The translations under genes and the position numbers were made by a program. A model generated the notes under the pieces. It was given only the letters and a program-made list of their open reading frames with translations, was not told where the DNA came from and did no database searches. DNA of 64,000 nucleotides from Petralouisia muris (lineage in GTDB: Bacteria > Bacillota > Clostridia > Lachnospirales > Lachnospiraceae), in the NCBI RefSeq assembly GCF_004793545.1, contig NZ_SRYA01000008.1:1-64000 (forward strand). The letters run 5' to 3'. Below, piece by piece: positions 16,783-25,589 of this stretch (its first letter is position 1; every line of letters begins with the position of its first letter).

Positions 16783-17442
16783 ATGTATGCGAAAATACAG
16801 ATTACAGGAAGAATTGAAGTGGTAACAGGAATGCATATTGGAGGATCTTCTGCATTTGCAGCTATTGGAGCAGTGGATGCTCCAGTGATCAAAGATGCAG
16901 GCACCAATCGCCCTATGATACCAGGGAGTTCCCTAAAAGGGAAAATGCGTGCGCTGCTGGCGAAGGCATACAATGAGGGAATTGCCGGAAAGCCGGATGA
17001 TGACAATGAACGTCTTACAAGAGTATTTGGCTCTGCCAAAAAGGGGCAGGTAAAAAGAAGCCGTATTATTATATCCGATATGATGCTTGCCAATGAAAAA
17101 GAACTGAGAAAGCAGGGGCTGCAGAGTCTTACAGAAGTAAAATTTGAAAATACTATTGATCGGATTACTGCAGTTGCCAATCCCAGACAGATTGAGCGTG
17201 TGATCCGGGGATCTGAATTTGATCTGGATTTTATTTATGAAGTGGCAGAAGAAGAGGAAATCCTGGAAGATTTTGAAGTGTTGGCGGAGGGACTGAAATT
17301 ATTGCAGTACGATTATCTGGGTGGCAATGGTTCCAGAGGATATGGAAAAGTTAAATTTCATGCTCTGGCGGCAGATGTGGTGATTGGGGAGATATCGGAT
17401 AATATTCTGGAGAAGTGCAACAAATTGTTGAAGGGTGTGTAG
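16783..17442 (+). CDS. csm3: Csm3, backbone RAMP and target-RNA nuclease
   Basis: A 219-residue RAMP subunit. GMHIGGSS (residues about 17-24) opens the fold, an aspartate near residue 32 (GAVDAPVIKD) matches the catalytic residue that cuts target RNA at 6-nt steps, and PMIPGSSLKGKMRALL is the conserved RAMP block. A glycine-rich loop near the end reads YLGGNGSRGYGKVKF. AAGGAGG lies before the ATG. Several copies would form the Csm backbone on the crRNA. Confidence 0.94.
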   Translation: MYAKIQITGRIEVVTGMHIGGSSAFAAIGAVDAPVIKDAGTNRPMIPGSSLKGKMRALLAKAYNEGIAGKPDDDNERLTRVFGSAKKGQVKRSRIIISDMMLANEKELRKQGLQSLTEVKFENTIDRITAVANPRQIERVIRGSEFDLDFIYEVAEEEEILEDFEVLAEGLKLLQYDYLGGNGSRGYGKVKFHALAADVVIGEISDNILEKCNKLLKGV

Positions 17443-17444
17443 GG

Positions 17445-18440
17445 ATGGAGTACAGAATTTATAAGTTTGATTTTACGGCAGGGGTGCATTTTGGAGAAAA
17501 TTCTCTGGAACATGGAGGATTTACTTTGTGTGCAGATACATTATTCTCTGCTTTGTGTCAGGAGTGCATCAAACAGGGGCCGCGCGAGTTAAAACAGTTG
17601 GTCAGCCGAGCAAGAGAAGGGAAGATATGCTTAACAGATGCATTTCCTTATATCGAAAATATATATTATCTGCCCAAACCTGTGTTGAAAATAGAAACAG
17701 AGGAACAGAGGGGAGATTCTACATTGAAAAAAGCTTATAAAAAGCTGGCTTATGTTCCAGCCGATAAATGGGAGGATTATATTGCCGGGAAATTAGATGT
17801 AATTCATGAATTTAACCGATTTCAGGAAAGTTTGGGATATAGGGAGATCAAAACCAGTGCGGCAGTTCGGGGCATGGAAGAAACAAAGCCCTATAGGGTT
17901 GGAATTTATCATTTTTGTTCTGGGAATGGATTGTATATCATAGCAGGAGGGGAATCTGAAGAGGATATACAGTTATTGGAAACTGGACTTGCTTCGTTAG
18001 AGTTGTCAGGGATTGGCGGGAAAAGAAATGCTGGCCTGGGGAGATATCAATTGAAACGGGAGAATGTTCTTAAAGAGTTGCAATGTCGTCTGGCTTGTGG
18101 AAAAATGATGGTGGATGGAGAAAAGAACTCAAAGAATTTGGAGCGTCCTGACGAAGCGCAGGAAGGAGCGGCATTTATGGCGTTATCTGTTTGTCTTCCC
18201 AGAGAAGAAGAATTAGAGGGGGCTTTAGAACAGGCAGGGTACCTGTTGTTAAAAAGGAGCGGATTTGTTGCTTCCGAAACATACGCTAAGGAGCAATTAA
18301 GAAAACGTGATATGTATGTGATGCAGGCGGGTTCTTGCTTTAGAAAACGGTTTGAAGGGGATATATATGATGTCAGCGACGGAGGCTCACATCCAGTGTA
18401 TCGGTATGCCAAGCCCATGTTTCTGGAGGTGATTTCTTGA
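17445..18440 (+). CDS. csm4: Csm4, 5'-tag-binding subunit
   Basis: A 331-residue RAMP protein that caps the Csm backbone at the crRNA 5' tag and contacts Cas10. Visible blocks are FTAGVHFGENSLEHGGFTL near residue 10 and the glycine-rich LSGIGGKRNAGLGRY near residue 190. ATG 17445, 2 nt after the csm3 stop, is chosen because the protein homology starts there (YRIYKFDFTAGVHFG). It ends inside the TTG start of csm5. Confidence 0.92.
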   Translation: MEYRIYKFDFTAGVHFGENSLEHGGFTLCADTLFSALCQECIKQGPRELKQLVSRAREGKICLTDAFPYIENIYYLPKPVLKIETEEQRGDSTLKKAYKKLAYVPADKWEDYIAGKLDVIHEFNRFQESLGYREIKTSAAVRGMEETKPYRVGIYHFCSGNGLYIIAGGESEEDIQLLETGLASLELSGIGGKRNAGLGRYQLKRENVLKELQCRLACGKMMVDGEKNSKNLERPDEAQEGAAFMALSVCLPREEELEGALEQAGYLLLKRSGFVASETYAKEQLRKRDMYVMQAGSCFRKRFEGDIYDVSDGGSHPVYRYAKPMFLEVIS

Positions 18441-19555
18441 GCAATATATTGAAAACGTATGATCTGGAATTGACAGCGGCAGGGCCAGTATATATCGGAA
18501 GCGGAAAAGAAATAGGAAAAAAAGAATATGCTTTTTCACCATGGGAAAAAAAGATATCGGTAATGGATATGGCAAAGCTGTGTCAGCTATTAAATGGGAA
18601 AAATTTGATGTCCCAGTATGAGAAATTTATGTTGGGGAACAGTCGGGATGATGTGGGAAAGTGGTTGGAAAAGAATAAGGTTTTAAAAAAAGAATATCAG
18701 AAATGCGTCCGTTACCAGCTGGAATGTCAAGATGCAGTGATTGATTCCCGCAGTAAGTTGTCTGTTTTGGAATTTGTAAAGGACGCATATGGCATGCCTT
18801 ATGTGCCTGGAAGTTCTGTGAAAGGAATGCTCAGAACGATTTTACTGGCATATGATATCGCACATGATTTTGAAAAATATAAGCAAATAAAAAATGATAT
18901 TTCAGGCGCGCTTAAGAGAAATAAAGGAAGGAATAGGAACATTTGCAAGAGGGAATCAGCTGCAATGGAATATGCTTGCTACAGAACATTGAACAGACTT
19001 CAAAAAGAACCACGACATGCGGTGAACGATGCGATGGCGGGAATGATCGTTAGTGACAGTAAGCCTTTGTCAGTGGAAGAGTTGGTGTTGTGTCAGAGAA
19101 CAGAATTACATGCAGATGGCAGAGAGAAAAAATTAAATGTATTGCGTGAGGCATTGCGTCCGGGAACCGTTATTCATGTTACGATTACCATTGATTCAAG
19201 TATTTGTGGGATTACAAAAGAGTATTTAGAACAGGCTTTGGCATTTTTTGGAGAGATGTATTATGAATGTTTTCTGAGAAAATATCCGGATATGGACATG
19301 CCATTTGAGGATTCGGTCTGGTTAGGCGGAGGAACAGGTTTTGTGACAAAGACGGAAGTTTATCCATTGTTTGGCAAAGAAGAAGGAGTGGAGACGGTGG
19401 TGAACCTTTTCAAGGCGACTGGAGTACCGGAAAATCATAAACATTATTTGGATAGAAAGCGAGGCGTTTCACCGCATATCTGTAAAGTGGCTTATTATGA
19501 AGGAAAACGGTATCAGATGGGATTGTGCCGTGCGAAAATAACGAAATGTCAATGA
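18437..19555 (+). CDS. csm5: Csm5, distal subunit of the type III-A complex
   Basis: A 372-residue RAMP protein placed at the 3' end of the crRNA, known in other systems to help crRNA maturation. Blocks: ELTAAGPVYIGSGKEIGKKEY near residue 12 and YVPGSSVKGMLRTILLAYD near residue 122. The start is TTG at 18437, overlapping the csm4 stop, with GGAGGT 6 nt before it; no ATG fits as well. It is the last gene before the CRISPR leader. Confidence 0.92.
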   Translation: MSNILKTYDLELTAAGPVYIGSGKEIGKKEYAFSPWEKKISVMDMAKLCQLLNGKNLMSQYEKFMLGNSRDDVGKWLEKNKVLKKEYQKCVRYQLECQDAVIDSRSKLSVLEFVKDAYGMPYVPGSSVKGMLRTILLAYDIAHDFEKYKQIKNDISGALKRNKGRNRNICKRESAAMEYACYRTLNRLQKEPRHAVNDAMAGMIVSDSKPLSVEELVLCQRTELHADGREKKLNVLREALRPGTVIHVTITIDSSICGITKEYLEQALAFFGEMYYECFLRKYPDMDMPFEDSVWLGGGTGFVTKTEVYPLFGKEEGVETVVNLFKATGVPENHKHYLDRKRGVSPHICKVAYYEGKRYQMGLCRAKITKCQ

Positions 19556-19688
19556 TTTGCCCCGCTGCCTGATTTTACTGGAAATTTTGGGCTGATTGGG
19601 CAGGAAAAAAGGGAAGGAATAGAGAAAAAAGTTTTCCGCCGCAAACCATGTTGGGAGGTGTTGGTTTTACTGGGATGCGGCGGATGGG
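19556..19688 (+). promoter_or_regulatory. CRISPR leader
   Basis: The 133 bp between csm5 and the first repeat carry no gene. TCCGCCGCA (19635-19643) and TGCGGCGGA (19676-19684) form a 9-bp perfect inverted repeat ending 5 bp before repeat 1, and TTTTACTGG occurs twice (19573-19581, 19665-19673). Decay of repeats at the far end places the leader here. The inverted repeat may mark the site where adaptation proteins dock. Confidence 0.7.
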
Positions 19689-20856
19689 ATTAGAAATAAG
19701 AAGACCCCGGAAGGGGACGGAAACTTGTGTCTTTTTTCAATAATGGTTGAATACTCCCTGTATTAGAAATAAGAAGACCCCGGAAGGGGACGGAAACCTG
19801 ATTCTGAAACCGTGACCTGTGGGGTGTGGTAGCCATTAGAAATAAGAAGACCCCGGAAGGGGACGGAAACTTAAAGGAACGGCAACGAACCAATAACAGC
19901 GAACAATTAGAAATAAGAAGACCCCGGAAGGGGACGGAAACTTTTTCAAATTCTTTTTTGCTTAATGCTTCCAGAATTATTAGAAATAAGAAGACCCCGG
20001 AAGGGGACGGAAACCATTGTGATTGTGTGCTTACTCATATTGTTACCGCATTAGAAATAAGAAGACCCCGGAAGGGGACGGAAACAAGGATAAGCAGTAC
20101 TTAACAGATCTTCTGTGAGCTGTTATTAGAAATAAGAAGACCCCGGAAGGGGACGGAAACCCCAATATGACACAGTATAAAGATATATACCGTATTAGAA
20201 ATAAGAAGACCCCGGAAGGGGACGGAAACATTGTTCCGATTTTTTTTAATTTTTCAAATGTCAATTAGAAATAAGAAGACCCTGGAAGGGGACGGAAACG
20301 CTATGTACCTGCCTTTCGTTTAAGTTTTGTTGTTATTAGAAATAAGAAGACCCCGGAAGGGGACGGAAACCCAAGAAAAAGGGAAATTTAAAACTCTTTC
20401 AAGGTCATTAGAAATAAGAAGACCCCGGAAGGGGACGGAAACCTTCCAAAAAAATTTTTTCTTGTGTATTTTAAACTTAATTTAGAAATAAGAAGCCCCC
20501 GGAAGGGGACGGAAACTTTCCGCATATAGGGCATATGGCATAATTCTGCTTATAATTTAGAAATAAGAAGACCCCAGAAGGGGACGGAAACCAGCAGTCA
20601 TGCGCCTTTTGCTGACTTTTCAGATTTAATACAAATTAAGAAGCTTCCGGGAGAGGACGGAAACATAATTATGGAGCTTTTCACTTCCGGTTTCCATTTA
20701 ATTAGAAATAAGAAGCCCCCAAAAGGGAAACGAAATTACTGTTTTTCCTAAATATGAAACTCAGATTTTGCATTAGAAATAAGAAGACCTTTAAAGTGGA
20801 CAGAATCAGTTTTATAATATTTTTCCTAAAAACGAATGTGCATTAGAAAATAATAG
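19689..20856 (+). CRISPR. CRISPR array, 36-bp repeat, about 16 spacers
   Basis: The repeat starts ATTAGAAATAAG and ends GGGGACGGAAAC, 36 bp, with a CCCC-GGAA-GGGG hairpin in the middle and an 8-nt ACGGAAAC end that would become the crRNA tag. Repeats start at 19689, 19762, 19835, 19906, 19979, 20050, 20125, 20194, 20264, 20335, 20407, 20481 and 20556; later ones (20629, 20701, 20772, and a stub at 20842) are increasingly degenerate. Spacers are 33-39 bp. The repeat at 20264 has one change (CCTGG), those at 20481 and 20556 begin TTTAG and carry one more change each. Old spacers thus lie towards cas1. Confidence 0.98.
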
Positions 20857-20920
20857 TTTACAAATCCAGATAAACAATGAAATACATTGGAATGAACTAT
20901 TTTCAGAACGAATGAATCTA

Positions 20921-20929
20921 TGGTATAAT
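20921..20929 (+). promoter_or_regulatory. Extended -10 promoter of cas1-cas2-csm6
   Basis: TGGTATAAT is an extended -10 element. The -35 region (TTTCAG, 17 bp upstream) is poor. The site lies 55 bp before cas1 and would separate adaptation and Csm6 expression from the csm operon. Confidence 0.55.
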
Positions 20930-20983
20930 TTTTAAGAAAATTATACCGAGACACTTCGATACAATACGATAAGGGGGAATAGA

Positions 20984-21985
20984 ATGAGTTACTTGTTTGT
21001 AAATTCGAATGGTGCCCATATCAATTATGATGCAAATTATATAGTAGTTAAATATGGAGAAGAAGCCATTCGAAAAATCCCTGTGGAAAATTTAGAAGCA
21101 ATTTATATATTCACCAGTGTGCAAATTACATCTCAATGTGTGGTGCAATGTTTAAAACGTGGAATCAATATTTCGTATTATTCCAAAGGTGGTTCTTATT
21201 TTGGCAGGCTGCAGTCTACAAATCATATAAATGTACAAAGGCAGAGAAAGCAGGCAGCTTTGGCAGATTCGGAATTTTCCCTGGAATTAGCCAAAAGTAT
21301 TGTCGGCGGAAAAATTCACAATCAGGAAATTATACTGAGACGGTATGCACGAAGTGAAGAAAAAGATGTAAAAGATCTCTTGGTGCGTATGCGCCAATCC
21401 TTGAAAAAAATTGGAAATTGTGAAACCATTACTGAGATTATGGGATATGAAGGCAATGCTGCAAAACTGTATTTCGATGGGTTAAGCAGAGTAGTTCATG
21501 AAGAATTTGCTTTTAAGGGCAGAAGCAGACGGCCGCCAAGAGATGAATTTAATTCCATGTTGAGTTTAGGATATTCTATTTTAATGAATGAAATCTATGG
21601 AAGATTAGAAAATAAAGGCTTGAATCCATACTTTGGGTTTATTCACAGTGACAGGGAAAAGCATCCTACGTTGGCAAGCGATATGATGGAAGAGTGGAGA
21701 GCAACTCTTGTAGACTCTCTGGTTATGAGTCTTGTAAATGGGCATGAAATACATACGGAACATTTTTTTCACAACAGAGATAAGCCTGGTTATTATCTAA
21801 CAACAGAAGGAATGAATATTTTTTTGAAAAAGTATGAGAAAAAAATGCAAACAGCAACTCAGTATCTGGATTATATTGATTATGCGGTTACTTTTCGCCA
21901 AGCAATTGATCTGCAAATCAATGAATTGACCAAAGCTATAGAAAATGAGGATGCCTTTATGTATCATCCCATATGGTTGAGATGA
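20984..21985 (+). CDS. cas1: Cas1, spacer integrase
   Basis: A 333-residue metal-dependent integrase that, with Cas2, inserts new spacers next to the leader. The metal ligands are present: E156 (MGYEGNAAKLYF), H221 (GFIHSDREKHP) and D233/E236 (ASDMMEEWR). The N-terminal beta domain and C-terminal helical domain have normal length. AGGGGGA precedes the ATG. No fused reverse transcriptase is present, so adaptation probably takes DNA. Confidence 0.96.
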   Translation: MSYLFVNSNGAHINYDANYIVVKYGEEAIRKIPVENLEAIYIFTSVQITSQCVVQCLKRGINISYYSKGGSYFGRLQSTNHINVQRQRKQAALADSEFSLELAKSIVGGKIHNQEIILRRYARSEEKDVKDLLVRMRQSLKKIGNCETITEIMGYEGNAAKLYFDGLSRVVHEEFAFKGRSRRPPRDEFNSMLSLGYSILMNEIYGRLENKGLNPYFGFIHSDREKHPTLASDMMEEWRATLVDSLVMSLVNGHEIHTEHFFHNRDKPGYYLTTEGMNIFLKKYEKKMQTATQYLDYIDYAVTFRQAIDLQINELTKAIENEDAFMYHPIWLR

Positions 21986-22027
21986 GAGAATAAATTTTAC
22001 GGTTTGAGATTATTATTGGGAGGCCAT

Positions 22028-22342
22028 ATGGAAAATTATTTTTTTGAGATTGATGAGAAAGTGGCAAGAGATGAAGTATTTGTTCTGATTATTTACGATA
22101 TTGTAGACAATAAACGCCGGATAAAACTGGCGAAATATCTTCAGGGTTACGGCTTCCGCGTTCAGAAATCAGCTTTTGAAGCAAAAATTCCCAAAAGGAA
22201 ATATCAGAAATTGCTGCGGGAAATACCCAATTATATAGACGATTGTGATAGTGTTAAGGTATATAAAATAATTGGCAGCGGGCAGGTAACAGCTTTTGGA
22301 AAAAATATGGATATAGAAACCGAAGATGTGATTGTAATTTAA
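22028..22342 (+). CDS. cas2: Cas2, adaptation endonuclease-fold protein
   Basis: A 104-residue ferredoxin-fold protein that bridges two Cas1 dimers. LIIYDIVDNKRRIKLAKYL has the usual aspartate after the first strand, and FRVQKSAFEAKIPKRKY follows. ATG 22028 is chosen for the GGGAGG 4 nt upstream; the frame from 22004 has no support. It lies between cas1 and csm6 with short spacing. Confidence 0.94.
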   Translation: MENYFFEIDEKVARDEVFVLIIYDIVDNKRRIKLAKYLQGYGFRVQKSAFEAKIPKRKYQKLLREIPNYIDDCDSVKVYKIIGSGQVTAFGKNMDIETEDVIVI

Positions 22343-22352
22343 GGAGGGTACA

Positions 22353-23645
22353 ATGAAAGTATTATTCAGTGCGATTGGCAGCACAGATCCCATTTCAAAT
22401 TGTGCAGATGGAGGAATGCTGCATATCTGCAGAGTTTATCATCCAGATAAAATATATTTATATTTGTCGAAAGAAATGTGTAAGTATCATGATATGGATG
22501 ATCGATATTGTAAGGCTGTCCGTTTACTGGAAGAAGAAATGGAGTGGCAATGTGAGATTGAAGTTATCCGTGATGAAACCATGGAAAATGTTCAGATTTT
22601 TGACGCGTTTATTATTTCCTTTGAAAAGATCATCAGCGCTATCAGGGAGAAGGATCAGCCAGAACAATTATACTTGAATGTTTCTTCCGGAACTCCTGCA
22701 ATGAAATGTTCTTTGCAGATTATTTCCATGCTCTGGAATAATATTCAGGCAATTCAGGTGTCAACTCCTCAGAAATCCAGCAATAAATATCATGAGGACA
22801 AAGACAGTTACGATTTGGCTGTACAGTGGGAATGCAATGAAGATAGGAAAGAAGGGTTTGAAAATCGCTGCAGTGTGTCTGACGCAAAATATCTTTTAGA
22901 TCGTATCCGTAAGGAAAATATACACAAGTATCTGGAAGTCTATGATTATGAAGCGGCAAAAATGATGGCGAATACATTGTCTGTACAGCCTTCGAAACAA
23001 TTTTTAGATTGTTTGAATCTTGCAATTGAACGCAACAGACTGAACTTGAAATTTGTCAATGGAATGCGGGGCAAATGTCAAGTGTCTGACTGGTTCCCCA
23101 TTGTACAGGACAGAGAAATGAAGGAATATGAATATATGCTATCCATGCAGACAAAGCTTTGGAAAAGACAATATATGGATTTTATCAGGGACATAACGCC
23201 AATCTTTTTTTCCTTGTCAGAAAAGGTATTGAAAAAATACTGTAAATTACGGTTCGAGGATATTGGTAAGAAAAACAGGGAGGGCGTCTTTTGTCTTTCT
23301 TTGGATAAGCTGAGAACTCAGAAGATCAAACCTCAGGAAAGATGGGGAAATCATACAAATATTTCCTCTTTTGTGATTTTTAAAATAATGGAACAGAAAT
23401 GTAAGGAAGAACGTGTGCTGGAACTAATGAAAAACATACGGACTGTGGAGCGGGAGGTGCGGAATTTAGCGGCACATGAGATAGTTGGAGTCACAAAAGG
23501 GTGGATAAAAAACCGGACGAAGTTTGAACCCGAACAAATCATGGATATGCTGTTTACGTTTGGTAAATATGCAGGACTTGATATTTCTGCTGAGGACAGG
23601 AAAATATACAATACAATGAATGAACATTTGTGGGAATTATTGTAA
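22353..23645 (+). CDS. csm6: Csm6, CARF-HEPN ribonuclease
   Basis: A 430-residue ancillary nuclease. The N-terminal CARF domain (LFSAIGSTDPI; YLNVSSGTPAMKCSL near residue 109) should bind cyclic oligoadenylate made by Csm1. The C-terminal HEPN domain carries RNLAAH at residues 370-375, the RX4H active site for unspecific RNA cutting. AAGGAGG lies before the ATG, 10 nt after cas2. With the intact GGDD of Csm1 this completes the signalling arm of the type III-A system. Confidence 0.93.
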   Translation: MKVLFSAIGSTDPISNCADGGMLHICRVYHPDKIYLYLSKEMCKYHDMDDRYCKAVRLLEEEMEWQCEIEVIRDETMENVQIFDAFIISFEKIISAIREKDQPEQLYLNVSSGTPAMKCSLQIISMLWNNIQAIQVSTPQKSSNKYHEDKDSYDLAVQWECNEDRKEGFENRCSVSDAKYLLDRIRKENIHKYLEVYDYEAAKMMANTLSVQPSKQFLDCLNLAIERNRLNLKFVNGMRGKCQVSDWFPIVQDREMKEYEYMLSMQTKLWKRQYMDFIRDITPIFFSLSEKVLKKYCKLRFEDIGKKNREGVFCLSLDKLRTQKIKPQERWGNHTNISSFVIFKIMEQKCKEERVLELMKNIRTVEREVRNLAAHEIVGVTKGWIKNRTKFEPEQIMDMLFTFGKYAGLDISAEDRKIYNTMNEHLWELL

Positions 23646-23823
23646 ATTCTGTTGTGGAATAGTGGGGTGAATTATGGTGTATAAAATATGAAACCTATTT
23701 GAAAAGAGCTGATAGGGAATCATAAACTGCAGCCATCCAATCCATTTAGAGTATTTCAGCCAATGCCGGCGCACCCACTGCTGTTTTGGCATGTGCATAG
23801 AACAAGAAAGCAGGTGAACAACA

Positions 23824-24354
23824 ATGAGAACAGTTACCCTTTATATTGCAATGAGCCTTGACGGCTATATTGCGGATCGTAACGGAACCGTAGATTGGCT
23901 TCACGGACAAAGCAGCGATGCGGAAAATATAGATACTTATTCTGATTTTGTCAAAAATATTGACACAGTTGTTATGGGATGGAATACTTATCATCAGGTT
24001 GCAACAGAGTTGTCGCCAGAAGAATGGGTTTATCAGGAATTGACAAGCTATGTGATCACTCACAGAGAATTGCCTTCCACAGAGAATATAAAATTTGTGC
24101 AGGACAATCCATGCAAGATTGTCAGAAAGTTAAAGCAGGATCAGGGAAAAGGAATATGGCTTTGCGGCGGAAGCAATGTGATTCAGCCTTTACTCCAAAA
24201 TGACTTGATTGATGAATATTATATTTCTGTGATACCTGTAATTTTAGGCTCCGGCATTCGCCTGTTTGAGGAAATTCCAAATGAAATCAAACTCCGGTTG
24301 GTGCGCAGCCAGACGTATAACGGAATCATGGAATTGGTTTATGTCTGCAGATAA
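23824..24354 (+). CDS. Dihydrofolate-reductase-like protein (RibD_C family)
   Basis: A 176-residue protein of the RibD C-terminal/YyaP group: LYIAMSLDGYIADRNGTVDWL at the start, VVMGWNTYHQV near residue 50 and IWLCGGSNVIQPLLQNDLIDEYYIS near residue 115. These are NADPH-binding reductase folds; single-domain forms in Firmicutes have no firm substrate. AGGTGA lies before the ATG. The gap between csm6 and this gene (178 bp) shows no clear terminator. Confidence 0.85.
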   Translation: MRTVTLYIAMSLDGYIADRNGTVDWLHGQSSDAENIDTYSDFVKNIDTVVMGWNTYHQVATELSPEEWVYQELTSYVITHRELPSTENIKFVQDNPCKIVRKLKQDQGKGIWLCGGSNVIQPLLQNDLIDEYYISVIPVILGSGIRLFEEIPNEIKLRLVRSQTYNGIMELVYVCR

Positions 24355-24390
24355 AGGAAAATTCAGAGAAAATGATTGGGAGGAAAACAA

Positions 24391-25488
24391 ATGAACGAAC
24401 AGAGGAAAGCAGCCCAGGCAGTAATGGAGGAATGGTTGTCTCATCCTCAAGAACTGGGGAAAAAGCCTGCAAAGCTGGAGATAGCAGGAGAATTTGATCT
24501 GCACGATCTGCATTACTATATTTTCAAATTTAAAAAATCGTTTGTAGGTTCATGGAAGGTGGCGGTTTGCGGAGGCTATGAAGGGGACAGCCTGGGACAC
24601 TGCGGCCATATTTACAGTGAAATGGAACCCTATGATCCTTCCACAGCCCAGGAAAAATGCATAGAAATGGTAGAACAAATCCGTCAGTATTGGATGGAAC
24701 GTGCAAAAGAGCAGGAGGAAGGAAATCAGGGCACAGAGCATATAGGCGGAGATTTTTTAGGATTTGTCCTTTTGTCAGCGGCAGAGTTTGATGAAAAAGA
24801 ATTCCGCACAGCCTTAAAAAAAGACTGGGGGATTGAATGCCCGGAAGAACTAGAACGTCCGGAAAGCAAACAGGACGCCATTGCTTTTGAAGTGGAGGGA
24901 ATGATGGTTACAGTAGGGTTAATGGATATGAAGGTTCCGAATGGCGAAGCAGAATATTGGGCCAACAGTAACTTTATGACCCGGGAACAGTCTGTTGCCG
25001 CAGCCGAAAACCATAAAGCGCATTTGTTGGTGGCTGTACTAGGCAGGGATGCGGCGCCTTTGGAAGCGGGAGAGCTTTTTGTAAAAATTGCCTGCGCCTG
25101 CCTGAAAGCACCCAATGCTCTGGGAATCTATGACTGCGGCACAGTATGGCTGCCGGAACACTTTATTCAGATGGCAATGGTGATGAAAGAGGGAGAACTG
25201 CCGTTGGGAAATCTGGTGTTTGTGGGTCTGTATCAGGATGAAAAGGGGGTCAGCAGTTGGACCAACGGACTGCGTTCTTTCGGAAAAGATGAACTGGAAG
25301 TGGTTGGCAGCAGCCAGCCGGCTTCGGAAGTTTATGATTTGATGATGGATATTTCCGCATATATTTTAGAGGAAGGCGCAGTTCTGCGGGATGGGGAAAC
25401 CATTGGATTTTCTGCCGATCAGAAACTGTCCCTGACGCGCTCAGAGGGAGTTTATGTGGAAGGACAGACAATCAAAATTGGATTTTAA
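24391..25488 (+). CDS. DUF4261-domain protein
   Basis: A 365-residue cytosolic protein. The C-terminal 240 residues match the DUF4261 pattern (GFVLLSAAEFDEKEF; AEYWANSNFMTREQSVAAAENHKAHLLVAV; SWTNGLRSFGKDELEVV); the first 120 residues form a separate N-terminal part. The family has no established biochemical role. ATG 24391 has GGGAGG 7 nt upstream. Its TAA overlaps the ATG of a micro-ORF, and the nuclease-like gene follows closely, suggesting one transcript. Confidence 0.75.
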   Translation: MNEQRKAAQAVMEEWLSHPQELGKKPAKLEIAGEFDLHDLHYYIFKFKKSFVGSWKVAVCGGYEGDSLGHCGHIYSEMEPYDPSTAQEKCIEMVEQIRQYWMERAKEQEEGNQGTEHIGGDFLGFVLLSAAEFDEKEFRTALKKDWGIECPEELERPESKQDAIAFEVEGMMVTVGLMDMKVPNGEAEYWANSNFMTREQSVAAAENHKAHLLVAVLGRDAAPLEAGELFVKIACACLKAPNALGIYDCGTVWLPEHFIQMAMVMKEGELPLGNLVFVGLYQDEKGVSSWTNGLRSFGKDELEVVGSSQPASEVYDLMMDISAYILEEGAVLRDGETIGFSADQKLSLTRSEGVYVEGQTIKIGF

Positions 25489-25577
25489 TGCGTATACTGA
25501 AGCTGATTGAGAATGTTTCATTTGCTATCATTGCGCAAGAAGAGCGGAAACGGGAAATTGCCAGAAGGAAGAATTAG
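25488..25577 (+). CDS. Possible 29-residue micro-protein
   Basis: The ATG overlaps the stop codon of the DUF4261 gene (TAATG), a classic termination-reinitiation arrangement. The frame reads MRILKLIENVSFAIIAQEE followed by a basic tail (KREIARRKN). A hydrophobic start with a charged end would suit an amphipathic helix. It may simply couple translation to the next gene, whose AGGAG overlaps its stop. No homologue is known to me. Confidence 0.35.
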   Translation: MRILKLIENVSFAIIAQEERKREIARRKN

Positions 25578-25589
25578 GAGAAATGCAAA

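Noticed and set aside
19690-20264. Open frames on both strands with repeated EIRRPRKGTE-like or FPSPSGVFLFL-like peptides
   Set aside because: They are translations of the CRISPR repeat and end with it; no ribosome site or independent support.
20984-21985. Reverse-transcriptase fusion to Cas1, seen in some type III systems
   Set aside because: Cas1 has normal length and both termini match the plain protein.
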